This document shows positions 1-8,275 of a DNA stretch of 64,000 nt, piece after piece. The notes under the pieces are model-generated. The model was given only the letters and a program-made list of their open reading frames with translations, did no database searches and had not been told where the DNA came from. Position 1 is the first letter of the stretch, and the number at the start of each line of letters is the position of its first letter. The stretch comes from Halobacteriales archaeon QS_6_64_34 (GTDB lineage Archaea; Halobacteriota; Halobacteria; Halobacteriales; Haloarculaceae): assembly GCA_003020925.1 (NCBI GenBank), contig PXRT01000010.1, forward strand, positions 159,437 to 223,436, in the 5' to 3' direction. Position numbers and translations under genes: made by a program.

Positions 1-1
1 G

Positions 2-436
2 CTCACGTTCGGCGAAGAAGCGGTGGCAAAAACGCCGCTGAGCCTCTTTTCGCGAGCGGTCATTGCCGGGGGCATCGTCGCAGGAATGGTGTGGCTCGAA
101 CACGCGGCTCGCGAATCGGTCGCTCGGCTCCTGCTCGTTTACCTCCTCATGTTGGTCATTCCCGCGACGGGGCTGTATCACGTCGTCGTCTCGACGGCCG
201 ATGCGACGTTCCTCCTCCTGCACGGTGTCTCGTCAGTGTCGACTGTCGTCTTCGAGTTCCTGCTTCCGGTGCTGGCGGGCAACACCCTGGGTGGTGTTGG
301 GCTCGTCGCGCTGCTGAACTACGGTCAGACCGAGGAGTCCTTCCCCGAGGCGATGCGCGAATCGCCGCGGCTCTCGTGGCGAGAGTGGGGGTTGAAGATC
401 ACAGCGACTGACCCCCGAGCCGACGAGAAGGAGTGA
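2..436 (+). CDS. Formate/nitrite transporter (FNT) family protein, C-terminal part
   Basis: The reading frame is open to the left edge, so this is the C-terminal ~145 residues of a longer membrane protein. Three hydrophobic stretches are visible, and the one containing LLPVLAGNTLGGVGLVALLN matches the last conserved helix of FNT-family channels, which move small monovalent anions such as formate or nitrite across the membrane. The tail after that helix is charged and cytoplasmic in character. The substrate cannot be told from this part. A GTG at position 23 lies inside the frame and is probably not the real start. Confidence 0.75.
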   Translation, partial: LTFGEEAVAKTPLSLFSRAVIAGGIVAGMVWLEHAARESVARLLLVYLLMLVIPATGLYHVVVSTADATFLLLHGVSSVSTVVFEFLLPVLAGNTLGGVGLVALLNYGQTEESFPEAMRESPRLSWREWGLKITATDPRADEKE

Positions 437-665
437 TCGCTGGCGGAACCGTGCTCGACGGCCGCCCGGGACGACGGACGACGCTGCTGGTCGGCCGGCT
501 CGGGCCTGCCGGGAACCCGCCGACCGCCGAGAGAGTACAGCCACAGCAGGCCGAGGCCAGGAACGCGACGGTCGCCGGGACGGCGATGAGGACGTCGTGT
601 GGATGCCGTGTTTCGTGCGTCCCCGCTGACTTCGTCCCCTTGACCCGTCCGAGAAAGCGGTTCAT
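399..665 (-). pseudogene. Frameshifted small membrane protein resembling the TatC2 tail
   Basis: The ATG at 665 overlaps the stop of the preceding small gene as ATGA, so translation would be coupled. The frame reads MNRFLGRVKGTKSAG, then a hydrophobic stretch VLIAVPATVAFLA, then turns into Cys/Pro/Arg-rich sequence. If the frame is shifted by one near 555-562, the stretch continues as GLGLLWLYSLGGRRVPG, which resembles the last segment of the neighbouring TatC2 (GLAILWVYTLGGRRTPE). I infer a frameshifted gene, or a sequencing indel; the shifted frame stays open to about 325. It overlaps the end of the transporter gene on the other strand. Function unknown. Confidence 0.4.
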
Positions 666-895
666 ACGGTCGTTCTCGAACCGAAGATGTCGTCCGCAAG
701 AGCCTCCGTTTCGGGTCCAGCTACCTCGCCGGTGACGGCTTTCCGAACGTCCGTGAGTTGCCCTTTGATCCCATCGAGATGCTGTGCGAGTTGCTTCTGT
801 TGGGTGTTCAGTTCCGTTAGCTGTTCGTGGATCTCCTGTGAGATCTCTCCACTGGAACCGTTAGCTCGGTTGTGGAGGTATCGATTGACGGCCAC
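662..895 (-). CDS. Small helical (coiled-coil) protein downstream of TatC2
   Basis: A 77-residue protein starting at GTG 895, two bases after the tatC2 stop, so almost certainly in the same transcript. Residues about 15-55 (EIHEQLTELNTQQKQLAQHL) form a Gln/Glu-rich amphipathic helix typical of a coiled coil. No membrane segment or catalytic motif is visible. The position suggests a haloarchaeal partner or passenger of the Tat operon, but that is inference. I do not recognise the family. Confidence 0.6.
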   Translation of the reverse strand: MAVNRYLHNRANGSSGEISQEIHEQLTELNTQQKQLAQHLDGIKGQLTDVRKAVTGEVAGPETEALADDIFGSRTTV

Positions 896-897
896 GC

Positions 898-3117
898 TCA
901 GTCGGCCGGCTCGCCCTGCCGCTCCGGCGTCCGGCGCCCGCCCAGCGTGTACACCCATAGGATTGCCAGACCGAGCAGGTACGCCAGCGAGACGGGGACA
1001 CCGACTAGGAACATCGTGAAGATGCCCCTCGGGGAGAGCACCGCCGAGAGGGTGATGATGCCGACGACGACCTCGCGCCAGCGCTCGTACATCAGGCTGA
1101 AAGGGACGATGCCGCCCCGGTGGAACAGGAACATCGTGATGGGAATCTCCGCGAGCAACCCGATACCGACCGTGAGGAAGAACACGAGCCAGCCGAAGTT
1201 GCTTATCTTATAGGAGATTATCATGTTGGCCTGCAACTGGTCGCGGGCGATAGCGGAGATGGTCACCGGCGCGACATAGAGGAAGCCGATGAGGCTACCG
1301 ACGGTGAGCGCGCCAAAGAGCGAGAGTCCCCAGACCAGCAGTATATTCCGGTCGCCGACGACCAGCCCGCGGTCCCGCATCGCCGGCCAGGCGAAGTAGG
1401 CCACGAGCGGGAGCGCGGAGACGGCGGCGACGATGGTCGAGAACTTCACGATGAACACGAGGTGTTCGACCGGGTGGAGCGTGACGATGCTGACGCCCGC
1501 CTGCATCCCCTCCGGGAGCCGGGAGACGAAAGTGCTCCGGATGGTCCCGATACCGCCCTGGTACAGAAAGAGGAAGGCGCCGGCCAGCACGGCCCCGAAC
1601 AGGCCCATTATCCAGAACGCCTTCGACAGCAGCGAGTCGAGGATGAAGCGGATGTCGTAGTAGTAGCCGCCGATGTCGTCCTCGGTGGTCTCCTCCTCGG
1701 TGAAGGCGTCTGCCACGCCGGCCGTCGTGGAGGCAAAGACGTTGCCGTCCTCGTCGGTCACACCGTCCGCCGCTGGGCCGTCAGCCCCGTCTTCCGGACC
1801 GCTCTCCGGGACCGGGCCGTCGTCCTCGTGGACGGCATCCCAACGGTCGAGAACCGCCTGGGCTTTCCCCTCGTCGCCGGCCGAGAGCGCGCTGTCGGCG
1901 TGACCAAGGGCCTCCTCTTCGGTCATGACCTCGAACGCTTCTTCGGGTGCGACCTCGACGGCCGACGCGTCGAGGGCACCGATGTCGATGGCCGTCGGGT
2001 CGCCGTGGCGTCGGCCGGCGGGGACGGCGCTCTCCTCTAACGCCTGTAGGACGTGGTAGTACAGCACGAACGCCGCGCCCACGAGCCCGACGACGGCGCC
2101 GATAGCGACTGCGGTCTCCGTGGTTGAGAGCCCGAAGCCATCGGGCCGGGCGAGGTTCCCTTCCAGGCGCCCCGAATACGGCGCGGCGGCGGTGTCGATG
2201 GCCCGGAGGTAGCGAAAGGCCGAGGTCGTCAACAGGAGATACACCGCGCCGCCACTCAGGACGGCGGCTCCCAGAACGGTGTTCCACCGCTGGCGAGCGA
2301 CCCGACGGGTGCTGATGAGGTCTCCGGAGCGTTTGACCGTCACTGCCAGCTTCGCGAGCGCGAGGCTGATGCCATAGAGGACACACAGCGGCAGGGCCCA
2401 CATGAGCTGGGTAAAGGGGTCCGGCGGGGAGAACAGCGCGCCGAAGGCGACGATGCCGACGACCGCGTGTCGCCACTTCTCGCGAAAGCTCTCGTAGGGG
2501 ACGATACCGGTATACGAGAGGACGGTCATCAGCAGCGGGAGCTGGGCCGCCAGGCCAAAGGAGACGGCCAGCAGGAAGACGAACTGGAACCACTTGACGA
2601 TGGAGTACTGCGGGGTAAAGCCGGCACCGAGTGCGTTGCCGGCGAGGAAGTTGAACATGATGGGGAAGAACAGCTCGTAGGCGTAGGCCACGCCCAGCGC
2701 GAACAGCGCCAGCGCCGTGGTGACCAGCAGCGCCCCCTTCCAGGCGGGGATGTGTTCGGCGGGCCACCAGCCCCGCTGGCGGAGCCCGTCGCGGCCGAAG
2801 AAAATCAGCAGCGGCACCGACATGAGAATCCCGACGACGGCCCCGATTTTCACTTGCAGGAGAATCACGTCGAAGGGGGTGACGGCGACGATATTCGTCG
2901 CCTGGGCCGTCGTCAGGTCCATCTGGGAGTACAGCAGGTCCGCTCGCAGGCGGTCCCAGACCCCGTACTGCAGGGCGATAATGGTCCCGATCATGCCGAC
3001 GACGAAGACGATAAACACCTTCTGGAGGTTCGACTGGGCGGCCGAGAGCATCGCACCCAGCGTCTCACGGCCACTCTGGACCGTGCGGACGGTGTCCTCG
3101 TCGATAGCGCTCGACAT
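898..3117 (-). CDS. tatC2: Twin-arginine translocase TatC2/TatCt (two fused TatC domains)
   Basis: Core membrane receptor of the twin-arginine pathway, which exports folded proteins and is used very heavily by haloarchaea. The 739-residue product has two TatC units: an N-terminal one (roughly residues 30-270) and a C-terminal one (roughly 480-730), separated by about 150 residues that include two further hydrophobic segments and a long Asp/Glu-rich linker. Fused TatC proteins with about 14 membrane segments are known only from haloarchaea. I chose ATG 3117 (MSSAIDEDTVRTVQ) because an AT-rich promoter-like stretch lies about 25-35 bases before it; an upstream ATG at 3159 is possible. It diverges from the single-domain tatC gene. 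Confidence 0.92.
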   Translation of the reverse strand: MSSAIDEDTVRTVQSGRETLGAMLSAAQSNLQKVFIVFVVGMIGTIIALQYGVWDRLRADLLYSQMDLTTAQATNIVAVTPFDVILLQVKIGAVVGILMSVPLLIFFGRDGLRQRGWWPAEHIPAWKGALLVTTALALFALGVAYAYELFFPIMFNFLAGNALGAGFTPQYSIVKWFQFVFLLAVSFGLAAQLPLLMTVLSYTGIVPYESFREKWRHAVVGIVAFGALFSPPDPFTQLMWALPLCVLYGISLALAKLAVTVKRSGDLISTRRVARQRWNTVLGAAVLSGGAVYLLLTTSAFRYLRAIDTAAAPYSGRLEGNLARPDGFGLSTTETAVAIGAVVGLVGAAFVLYYHVLQALEESAVPAGRRHGDPTAIDIGALDASAVEVAPEEAFEVMTEEEALGHADSALSAGDEGKAQAVLDRWDAVHEDDGPVPESGPEDGADGPAADGVTDEDGNVFASTTAGVADAFTEEETTEDDIGGYYYDIRFILDSLLSKAFWIMGLFGAVLAGAFLFLYQGGIGTIRSTFVSRLPEGMQAGVSIVTLHPVEHLVFIVKFSTIVAAVSALPLVAYFAWPAMRDRGLVVGDRNILLVWGLSLFGALTVGSLIGFLYVAPVTISAIARDQLQANMIISYKISNFGWLVFFLTVGIGLLAEIPITMFLFHRGGIVPFSLMYERWREVVVGIITLSAVLSPRGIFTMFLVGVPVSLAYLLGLAILWVYTLGGRRTPERQGEPAD

Positions 3118-3227
3118 CTCCCGTGAGGGTAGCCGACTGACCGTTATCAATTTGTTCATGGCACGCGCGCGCCCCTGCTTCGCTCGAAAAGAAAGTTTAC
3201 AACCACCTCCTGCCAAACCCGTTCCAG
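3118..3227. promoter_or_regulatory. Divergent promoter between the two tatC genes
   Basis: The 110-base gap holds an AT-rich box for each direction: TTTACAAC near 3195 on the plus strand, about 30 bases before the tatC start, and a TTGATAAC-like box on the minus strand before 3117. Both fit the short-leader spacing of haloarchaeal promoters. Confidence 0.45.
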
Positions 3228-4649
3228 ATGGGCAACGACGCGGACCGCTCGGGCTTCGACGGGAATATCTCACGCCGGGAGAGCGACGTCTACCCGAGCC
3301 TGGACCCGCGCGGGGCGCCGACACCCGCCGGCGACGCGGGGTCGGCCACCCGCCAGGCCGCCGAGCGCGAGCGGGCCCCAGAGCCCGTGGAGGCCCCCTC
3401 CGGCGAGTCCTTCGACGGCGCCCCCGACGACGAGGAGATGCCCCTGGCCGACCACGTCGAGGAGATGGCGACGCGGCTGTTCATCGTCCTGGCCGTGATG
3501 GCCGGCGTCGCCGTCCTCACGCTACCGTACTCGGACGAACTCATCAACTTCCTGTGGTACTCCTTCCTCGACGGGCCGGCAGAGGACTGTGCCCGCATCG
3601 CCGTCAACGCCCAGGCCGACGGCCAGGCGGTCGGTCCCGCCGGGGCGGACTGTCCCCACGTCTACAGCCCGCTTGCCCTCATCGTCGCGCGGCTGAAAGT
3701 CGCCTCGCTCGTGGGGCTGGTCGTCGCGCTCCCGGTCTTCGTCTACGAGACGTACCTGTTCATGCGCCCGGGGCTGTACCCCAGCGAGCGCCAGTACTAC
3801 CTGGCGGCGGTGCCGACGAGCCTGGTGCTCGCGGCGGTCGGGGTCGCCTTCGCGTACTTCCTCGTCCTCCGGGCGATGTTCGACTACTTCATCACCTACT
3901 CCGACCGCGCCGCCGACCTCGCCTTCGGGCTTGGCGAGACGTTCAACCTCATCATCCTGATGCTTGGCTTTTTCGCCATCGTCTTTCAGATTCCGCTGTT
4001 CGTGATGCTGGCCATCATGATGGGCATCACGACCCGGCGGTGGCTCGTCCAGCGTCGCCTCTACTTCTGGGCTGCCTTCGCCGGCATCGCGTTCGTCTTC
4101 AGTCCGGACCCGACCGGGATGGCACCGCTGATGGTCGCGGTGACGATGATAGGCCTCTTCGAGGGGACCCTGCTGCTGCTGAAGTGGACCGGCACCAGGT
4201 CGCCCGTCCCGACGGGCGAGGACCTGGCGAACCGACGGCCCTACGTCTACCTCCTCTTTGCCCTCGTCGGCTACGTCCTCAGCCCGCTCCCGGTGCCGAC
4301 GGGTTACTACGGCGCGTTGCCGAGTTCGCTTACGGAGCCGGTCGCGGCAATCGGCTTTGCGCCCTCCATCCTGGTCGGTGGCGGCCTCATCCTCGCCTTC
4401 GAGCTAACCGCCTATCTCAACAAGAACTACTACGGCAGCGCGAAGCTGTGGCGTGGCCTCCGCCGGGTTCGCCTGCCCGTCTGGACGGTCGCCATCGTCG
4501 TCGGCTACCTCTCGACGCCGGACCCGACCCTGTTCCGGCTCGTCGACCAGTTCGGCCTGCCGGTGGCTGCCGCCGCCGGCGTCGCCGTGGCCCTCCTGCT
4601 GATTTTCGAGGGCGGGCTGGCGCTCGCCCGTCGGGGGTCGAGCGAATGA
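3228..4649 (+). CDS. tatC1: Twin-arginine translocase subunit TatC (single-unit TatCo type)
   Basis: Second Tat receptor. The 473-residue protein begins with about 75 hydrophilic residues, then the conserved TatC opening DHVEEMATRLFIV with its acidic residue, and carries the family core FVYETYLFMRPGLYPSERQYY (about residues 165-185). The six-helix TatC core ends near residue 310 at FSPDPTGMAPLM. About 150 residues with four more hydrophobic segments follow, an extension seen in haloarchaeal TatCo proteins. The stop overlaps the next, broken gene by four bases. Confidence 0.9.
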   Translation: MGNDADRSGFDGNISRRESDVYPSLDPRGAPTPAGDAGSATRQAAERERAPEPVEAPSGESFDGAPDDEEMPLADHVEEMATRLFIVLAVMAGVAVLTLPYSDELINFLWYSFLDGPAEDCARIAVNAQADGQAVGPAGADCPHVYSPLALIVARLKVASLVGLVVALPVFVYETYLFMRPGLYPSERQYYLAAVPTSLVLAAVGVAFAYFLVLRAMFDYFITYSDRAADLAFGLGETFNLIILMLGFFAIVFQIPLFVMLAIMMGITTRRWLVQRRLYFWAAFAGIAFVFSPDPTGMAPLMVAVTMIGLFEGTLLLLKWTGTRSPVPTGEDLANRRPYVYLLFALVGYVLSPLPVPTGYYGALPSSLTEPVAAIGFAPSILVGGGLILAFELTAYLNKNYYGSAKLWRGLRRVRLPVWTVAIVVGYLSTPDPTLFRLVDQFGLPVAAAAGVAVALLLIFEGGLALARRGSSE

Positions 4650-4944
4650 CGACGCTGCTGCTCGCCCGCCACGGCGAGACCCGCTGAACGGCGAGTCCGT
4701 CGGGGCCTTTATCGACCGCGTCGAACGCACCTGGCAGGGCGTTACGGACGCCGTGGTCGACGGCGAGACGGCGGTCGTCGTCACACACGGGGGCGTCATC
4801 AAACTCGTCAGGGCTTTGGTGTCCGGCCGGGACCCGCTGGCCTCGCTGTCCCGGTTCTCGCCGCCGAACTGCTCGGTCACCGAGGTCGGACTCGACGGCG
4901 ACCCCGCGTTAGTTCGGTTCGGCGCGACGCCGTGGCGTGACTGA
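4646..4944 (+). pseudogene. Histidine phosphatase family gene with internal deletion
   Basis: The frame opens with MTTLLLARHGETR, the RHG catalytic signature of the phosphoglycerate mutase-like histidine phosphatases, and stops after 13 codons. In another frame the DNA continues without a break as GESVGAFIDRVERTW and then VVVTHGGVIKLVRAL, the second catalytic histidine block, down to a natural C-terminus at 4944. The middle of the gene, expected to be around 250 bases, is missing and the junction is out of frame. The start overlaps the tatC stop (ATGA), so the intact gene would have been co-translated with it. Confidence 0.85.
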
Positions 4945-5057
4945 CTACTAGGTGTTGCTGGTCGAACACGTCTGCTACAACATTCATATTATACAATTCT
5001 TGAGCGGTATCTGACATGTATGGCAGCCGTGCCTGCGGAGCCGTTTCCACCACCTGA

Positions 5058-5067
5058 TTTTATACGG
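5058..5067 (+). promoter_or_regulatory. Promoter of the Mrr-like gene
   Basis: TTTTATACGG lies about 28 bases before ATG 5089. This supports that start and a transcript with almost no leader. Confidence 0.5.
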
Positions 5068-5088
5068 TAAGAAAGGTAGACTGTACGC

Positions 5089-6096
5089 ATGAAGTTCGCT
5101 TCTATGCGAGAACATCTTCGCGACCAGATGTACGATACTTCTCCGGAGCTATTCGAGATTCTATGTAAAATGGTCCTTGCCCGTCGGTTAAATACTGAAT
5201 CGCTACGTGTGACCGCCTTTCGCCAAGACGAGGGTATCGATATTGAAGGCGCCATTGACGAGGATGTCTTTGTAGCATCGTTCGGTGCGCAGGTCAAACG
5301 TTACAATGAGGGCACCACCGTTGGAAATAGGCATATCCAACGGTTCAGCGGTGCACTGGATCAAGCGAAGTATCAAACGGGGACGTATATCACCTCCAGT
5401 TCGTTTACTGAGCCTGCCTCTGCGGCAGCCGAGGAGCTTCAGATACATCTCGTTGACGGTGAACGTCTCGCGGTGACAATGGTACAGCATCAGATCGGTG
5501 TGACAAAAAATCTAGGTAGCTACGAAACGGACGATGAATTCTGGGAAGCCATCGAAGAACCGGAACAGCAAGGGATAGTTCCATCAAACGAGGTCCCGCT
5601 CGCAAACAGCTTTCAGACACTTCGTCTGTTCCTGAAAGCAATCGAAGATACGGACGGGTCTACCCAAGCAATCCACAGCGAAGTAGCGAGCTTTGATTCG
5701 AGACATGCGAATTTGTACGGGACTGCTGGATGGATACTGGGATTCGTTCACAAGGACACCCCGAAGCGCGTCAACGGGCGCGAAGTGCGTCGGTGGGGGC
5801 TCACAAACACTGGTACAAAATATCTCAGACTCCACGAGCGGGGCGACGAAGAGGCCGCTGAGAGGCTACTGATAGATGCGATCAGGAACGTCGAGATAAT
5901 TCAGCGTGTGTTCGAGACTATCGAGCGCGATGGAGAACTATCGTATCAGGAGTTGAAGGACAGAGTGTCCGCTGAGACGAACTTATCTCAGTCAAGCGTG
6001 TCACGCCGCTCTAGTACCGTCGCGCAGTGGCTCACAACACTCCCAGAAGTCGAGGAGATATCCGATGGCCAAAGCAAAAAGTTCGTACACGGATAG
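5089..6096 (+). CDS. Mrr-like restriction endonuclease
   Basis: A 335-residue protein with an N-terminal PD-(D/E)XK nuclease domain of the Mrr type: the acidic residue in RQDEGIDIEG (about residues 46-55) is followed by FGAQVKRYNE (about 65-74), the Q-x-K motif that marks Mrr-family type IV restriction enzymes. The C-terminal ~150 residues look helical and include a predicted winged helix near ELSYQELKDRVSAETNLSQSSVSRR, probably for DNA recognition. Base composition is clearly lower in GC than the flanks, suggesting transfer. A small gene follows after 8 bases. The usual target of the family is modified foreign DNA; the specificity here is unknown. Confidence 0.7.
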   Translation: MKFASMREHLRDQMYDTSPELFEILCKMVLARRLNTESLRVTAFRQDEGIDIEGAIDEDVFVASFGAQVKRYNEGTTVGNRHIQRFSGALDQAKYQTGTYITSSSFTEPASAAAEELQIHLVDGERLAVTMVQHQIGVTKNLGSYETDDEFWEAIEEPEQQGIVPSNEVPLANSFQTLRLFLKAIEDTDGSTQAIHSEVASFDSRHANLYGTAGWILGFVHKDTPKRVNGREVRRWGLTNTGTKYLRLHERGDEEAAERLLIDAIRNVEIIQRVFETIERDGELSYQELKDRVSAETNLSQSSVSRRSSTVAQWLTTLPEVEEISDGQSKKFVHG

Positions 6097-6104
6097 TCTA
6101 TACT

Positions 6105-6290
6105 ATGACTGAGCAGAATACAGTCCCCGTATCGCGACTGACCATCGCTACAGCCTCTGACTTTCTCAGAGACTACGCGCAAGAACTCACCCAATCGGGT
6201 GCAGATGGCCAGTACGCGACAGAAGTGGCGGAGACTGTCGAGGCGCTTGATCGCGCGCTGACGGAAAAAAACCGCTTCTTGTACCGATAA
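6105..6290 (+). CDS. Small protein downstream of the Mrr-like endonuclease
   Basis: A 61-residue acidic, helical protein (MTEQNTVPVSRLTIATASDF) starting 8 bases after the endonuclease stop, with the same lower-GC composition. The two genes probably form one transcript and one transferred unit. I do not recognise the family; it could be a partner or regulator of the nuclease, but nothing in the sequence proves this. Confidence 0.5.
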   Translation: MTEQNTVPVSRLTIATASDFLRDYAQELTQSGADGQYATEVAETVEALDRALTEKNRFLYR

Positions 6291-6471
6291 CGAAGAACTG
6301 TGATAGCGTATCGGTCGTTTACGATGACAGTATCACTATCTCTGAGTATTGTCCGCGTCCATTAGTGAGTCAGCGAACCCGCTACAAATTTCGGTTTGCA
6401 GAGCCTTGGAGAACGCGAACGGTCTCAATCCGGAGCTCGTAGCTTCTATTTCGTCTTCGATTCTGTTGCAA

Positions 6472-7341
6472 TCACTCCACACTCGGGTAATCGGCGTCGA
6501 AGACGTCCGCGACCACGTCCTCGCCGCTCTCCCCATCTTCGGGACTCACGCTCCCAGTTCGATATCCGTGCAAATCCAGCGTCACGTGGTCGAAGCCACA
6601 GTCGCCGATGTGGTCCCGGGCGGCCCGGACGAAGTCGGGGTCCAAAGCCGCGTCGAGTTCGTCCTCGCCCACTTCGATACGCGCCAGGCCGTCGTGGTCC
6701 CGGACCCGGAACTGCTCGAAGCCCCACGTTCGCAGCAGTCGTTCGGCCTTCTCAACGCGGGAGAGGCGTTCCTCGGTCACCTCCAGGCCCGTCGGAATGC
6801 GCGAGGAGAGACAGGCCATCGAGGGTTTGTCGGCCACGGAGAGGTCGTACTCGCGGGCAACCGCTCTGACCTGCTCTTTCTCGATGCCGTGTTCCAGCAG
6901 CGGGGAGTAAGCGTCCAGTTCCTCGACGGCGCGCAGCCCCGGCCGGTGACCCTCGCCGACGTCGGAGGCGTTGGTGCCGTCACAGACCACGTCGATACCG
7001 AGTTCGCGGGCGCGGTCGTACATCGCGCCCAAGCGCATCGAGCGGCAGTGATAGCAGCGCTGGTCGTCGTTCTCGACGAACTCGGGATTACTGAGTTCGG
7101 AGAACTCCACCAGCTCGTGCCGGATGCCGATTTCCTCGGCGACCCGCACCGCGTCGCCGAGTTCCGCCGCCGGGAGCGTCTCGGACTTGGCGGTACAGGC
7201 GACGGCGTCCTCGCCCAGCGCGTCGTGGGCCAGCGCGGCCACCACGCTGGAGTCGACGCCGCCGGAGAACGCGACGAGGAGGCCGTCTCGCTCGGCGAGG
7301 TCCTCGCGAACGGCGGCGACGGTCTCGGAAACAGCGGACAT
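6472..7341 (-). CDS. larE: ATP-dependent sacrificial sulfur transferase LarE
   Basis: A 289-residue PP-loop enzyme. The adenylation motif SGGVDSS is at residues 26-32. Cys177 in SMACLSSRIPTG corresponds to the cysteine whose sulfur is given up by Lactobacillus LarE, and C96-x-x-C99 (RCYHCRS) adds two more cysteines. That three-cysteine pattern resembles LarE proteins reported to hold a [4Fe-4S] cluster instead of losing their own sulfur. LarE converts the carboxylated pyridinium intermediate into the bis-thio form of the nickel-pincer cofactor. ATG 7341 is chosen because the conserved domain begins right after it. larB is found 36 kb away, at 43,330-44,112. Confidence 0.88.
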   Translation of the reverse strand: MSAVSETVAAVREDLAERDGLLVAFSGGVDSSVVAALAHDALGEDAVACTAKSETLPAAELGDAVRVAEEIGIRHELVEFSELSNPEFVENDDQRCYHCRSMRLGAMYDRARELGIDVVCDGTNASDVGEGHRPGLRAVEELDAYSPLLEHGIEKEQVRAVAREYDLSVADKPSMACLSSRIPTGLEVTEERLSRVEKAERLLRTWGFEQFRVRDHDGLARIEVGEDELDAALDPDFVRAARDHIGDCGFDHVTLDLHGYRTGSVSPEDGESGEDVVADVFDADYPSVE

Positions 7342-7429
7342 ACGGCGTGGTACTGGATGGACGGGCAAAACGCCTTCGCGTCGGCTACCCCGCTTTGTGC
7401 CCCGTTGTCTTGCACGCGTCATACGCGGG

Positions 7430-7437
7430 ATTTTTAT
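7430..7437 (+). promoter_or_regulatory. Promoter of the MinD-like gene
   Basis: TTTTTATC lies about 28 bases before ATG 7465, which fits a leaderless or nearly leaderless transcript. Confidence 0.5.
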
Positions 7438-7464
7438 CTGTATAGCCTGAAACAAACAGGATAG

Positions 7465-8196
7465 ATGCGGGGTCACTGTTATGCGGTCGCTAGCGGCAAA
7501 GGGGGCGTAGGAAAGACGACGACAGCCGTCAACACGGCCACGGAGCTGGCCACACAGGGGTACGACGTCGTGGTGGTCGACGCCGACCTCGCGATGACGA
7601 ACCTCGGGCGGGTCGTCGGCGTCGATCACGAACCGACGGTCCACGACGTCCTGGCCGGGGACGCGGCGCTTTCGGAGGCGATACACACCGACGGCGAATT
7701 TGCCGTCCTGCCGGGCGCCGACGATATCGAGAGCTTCCGGGAGGCCGACCCGGCCGGGCTCCGCCGGATAATCAAGCGGCTGCGGACGGGCTTTGAGGTC
7801 GTCATCGTCGACACCGGCGCGGGCGTGGACCACGAGACGATGGTGGCTTGCGGGCTGGCCGACGACGTGGTGCTCGTGACGACGCCCGACGAGATGGCGG
7901 TGACGGACACGGCAAAGAGCCGGGCGATGGTCGGGAAAGTCGACGGCGACGTGCTGGGCGTCGTCGTCACCCGGACCCCGGACGCGGCCGCAGCGACGTC
8001 GACCGCCGACGAACTGGGAGCCGAACTGCTGGGTGCGGTGCCCGAGGCACCCGAGGTCATCGGTGACGAGCCGGTCGTCGAGACGGCCCCGACGTCGGCC
8101 GTCGCCGCGGCCTACAGCGACATCGCCGAGCGGCTCGCAGTCGCGGCCGACGCCGCAGGCGCGGCGAGCGACGAGCGGGCCGTCGGCGACGACTGA
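7465..8196 (+). CDS. MinD/ParA-like ATPase
   Basis: A 243-residue P-loop ATPase of the deviant Walker A class: SGKGGVGKTTT is at about residues 10-20, with the signature lysine. The next blocks are DADLAMTNLG (about 40-49) and VIVDTGAGVD (Walker B region, about 112-121). Haloarchaea have several MinD paralogues that act in positioning of motility and chemosensory machinery and cell shape rather than in division-site selection. Which paralogue this is cannot be decided here. The C-terminus is Ala/Asp-rich; an amphipathic membrane-targeting helix is not obvious. Confidence 0.8.
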   Translation: MRGHCYAVASGKGGVGKTTTAVNTATELATQGYDVVVVDADLAMTNLGRVVGVDHEPTVHDVLAGDAALSEAIHTDGEFAVLPGADDIESFREADPAGLRRIIKRLRTGFEVVIVDTGAGVDHETMVACGLADDVVLVTTPDEMAVTDTAKSRAMVGKVDGDVLGVVVTRTPDAAAATSTADELGAELLGAVPEAPEVIGDEPVVETAPTSAVAAAYSDIAERLAVAADAAGAASDERAVGDD

Positions 8197-8275
8197 CCTC
8201 GGCGTCGTCTTCCGACGGCGACGACCCGACGTTCATATCAGGGTACCACGGGAGGTTTTTTCTCGTCGGCCGCGA

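Noticed and set aside
1781..2767. Long open frame inside tatC2 on the same strand, different frame
   Set aside because: Arg/Gly-rich composition is the usual by-product of GC-rich coding DNA; the TatC2 frame has clear family motifs.
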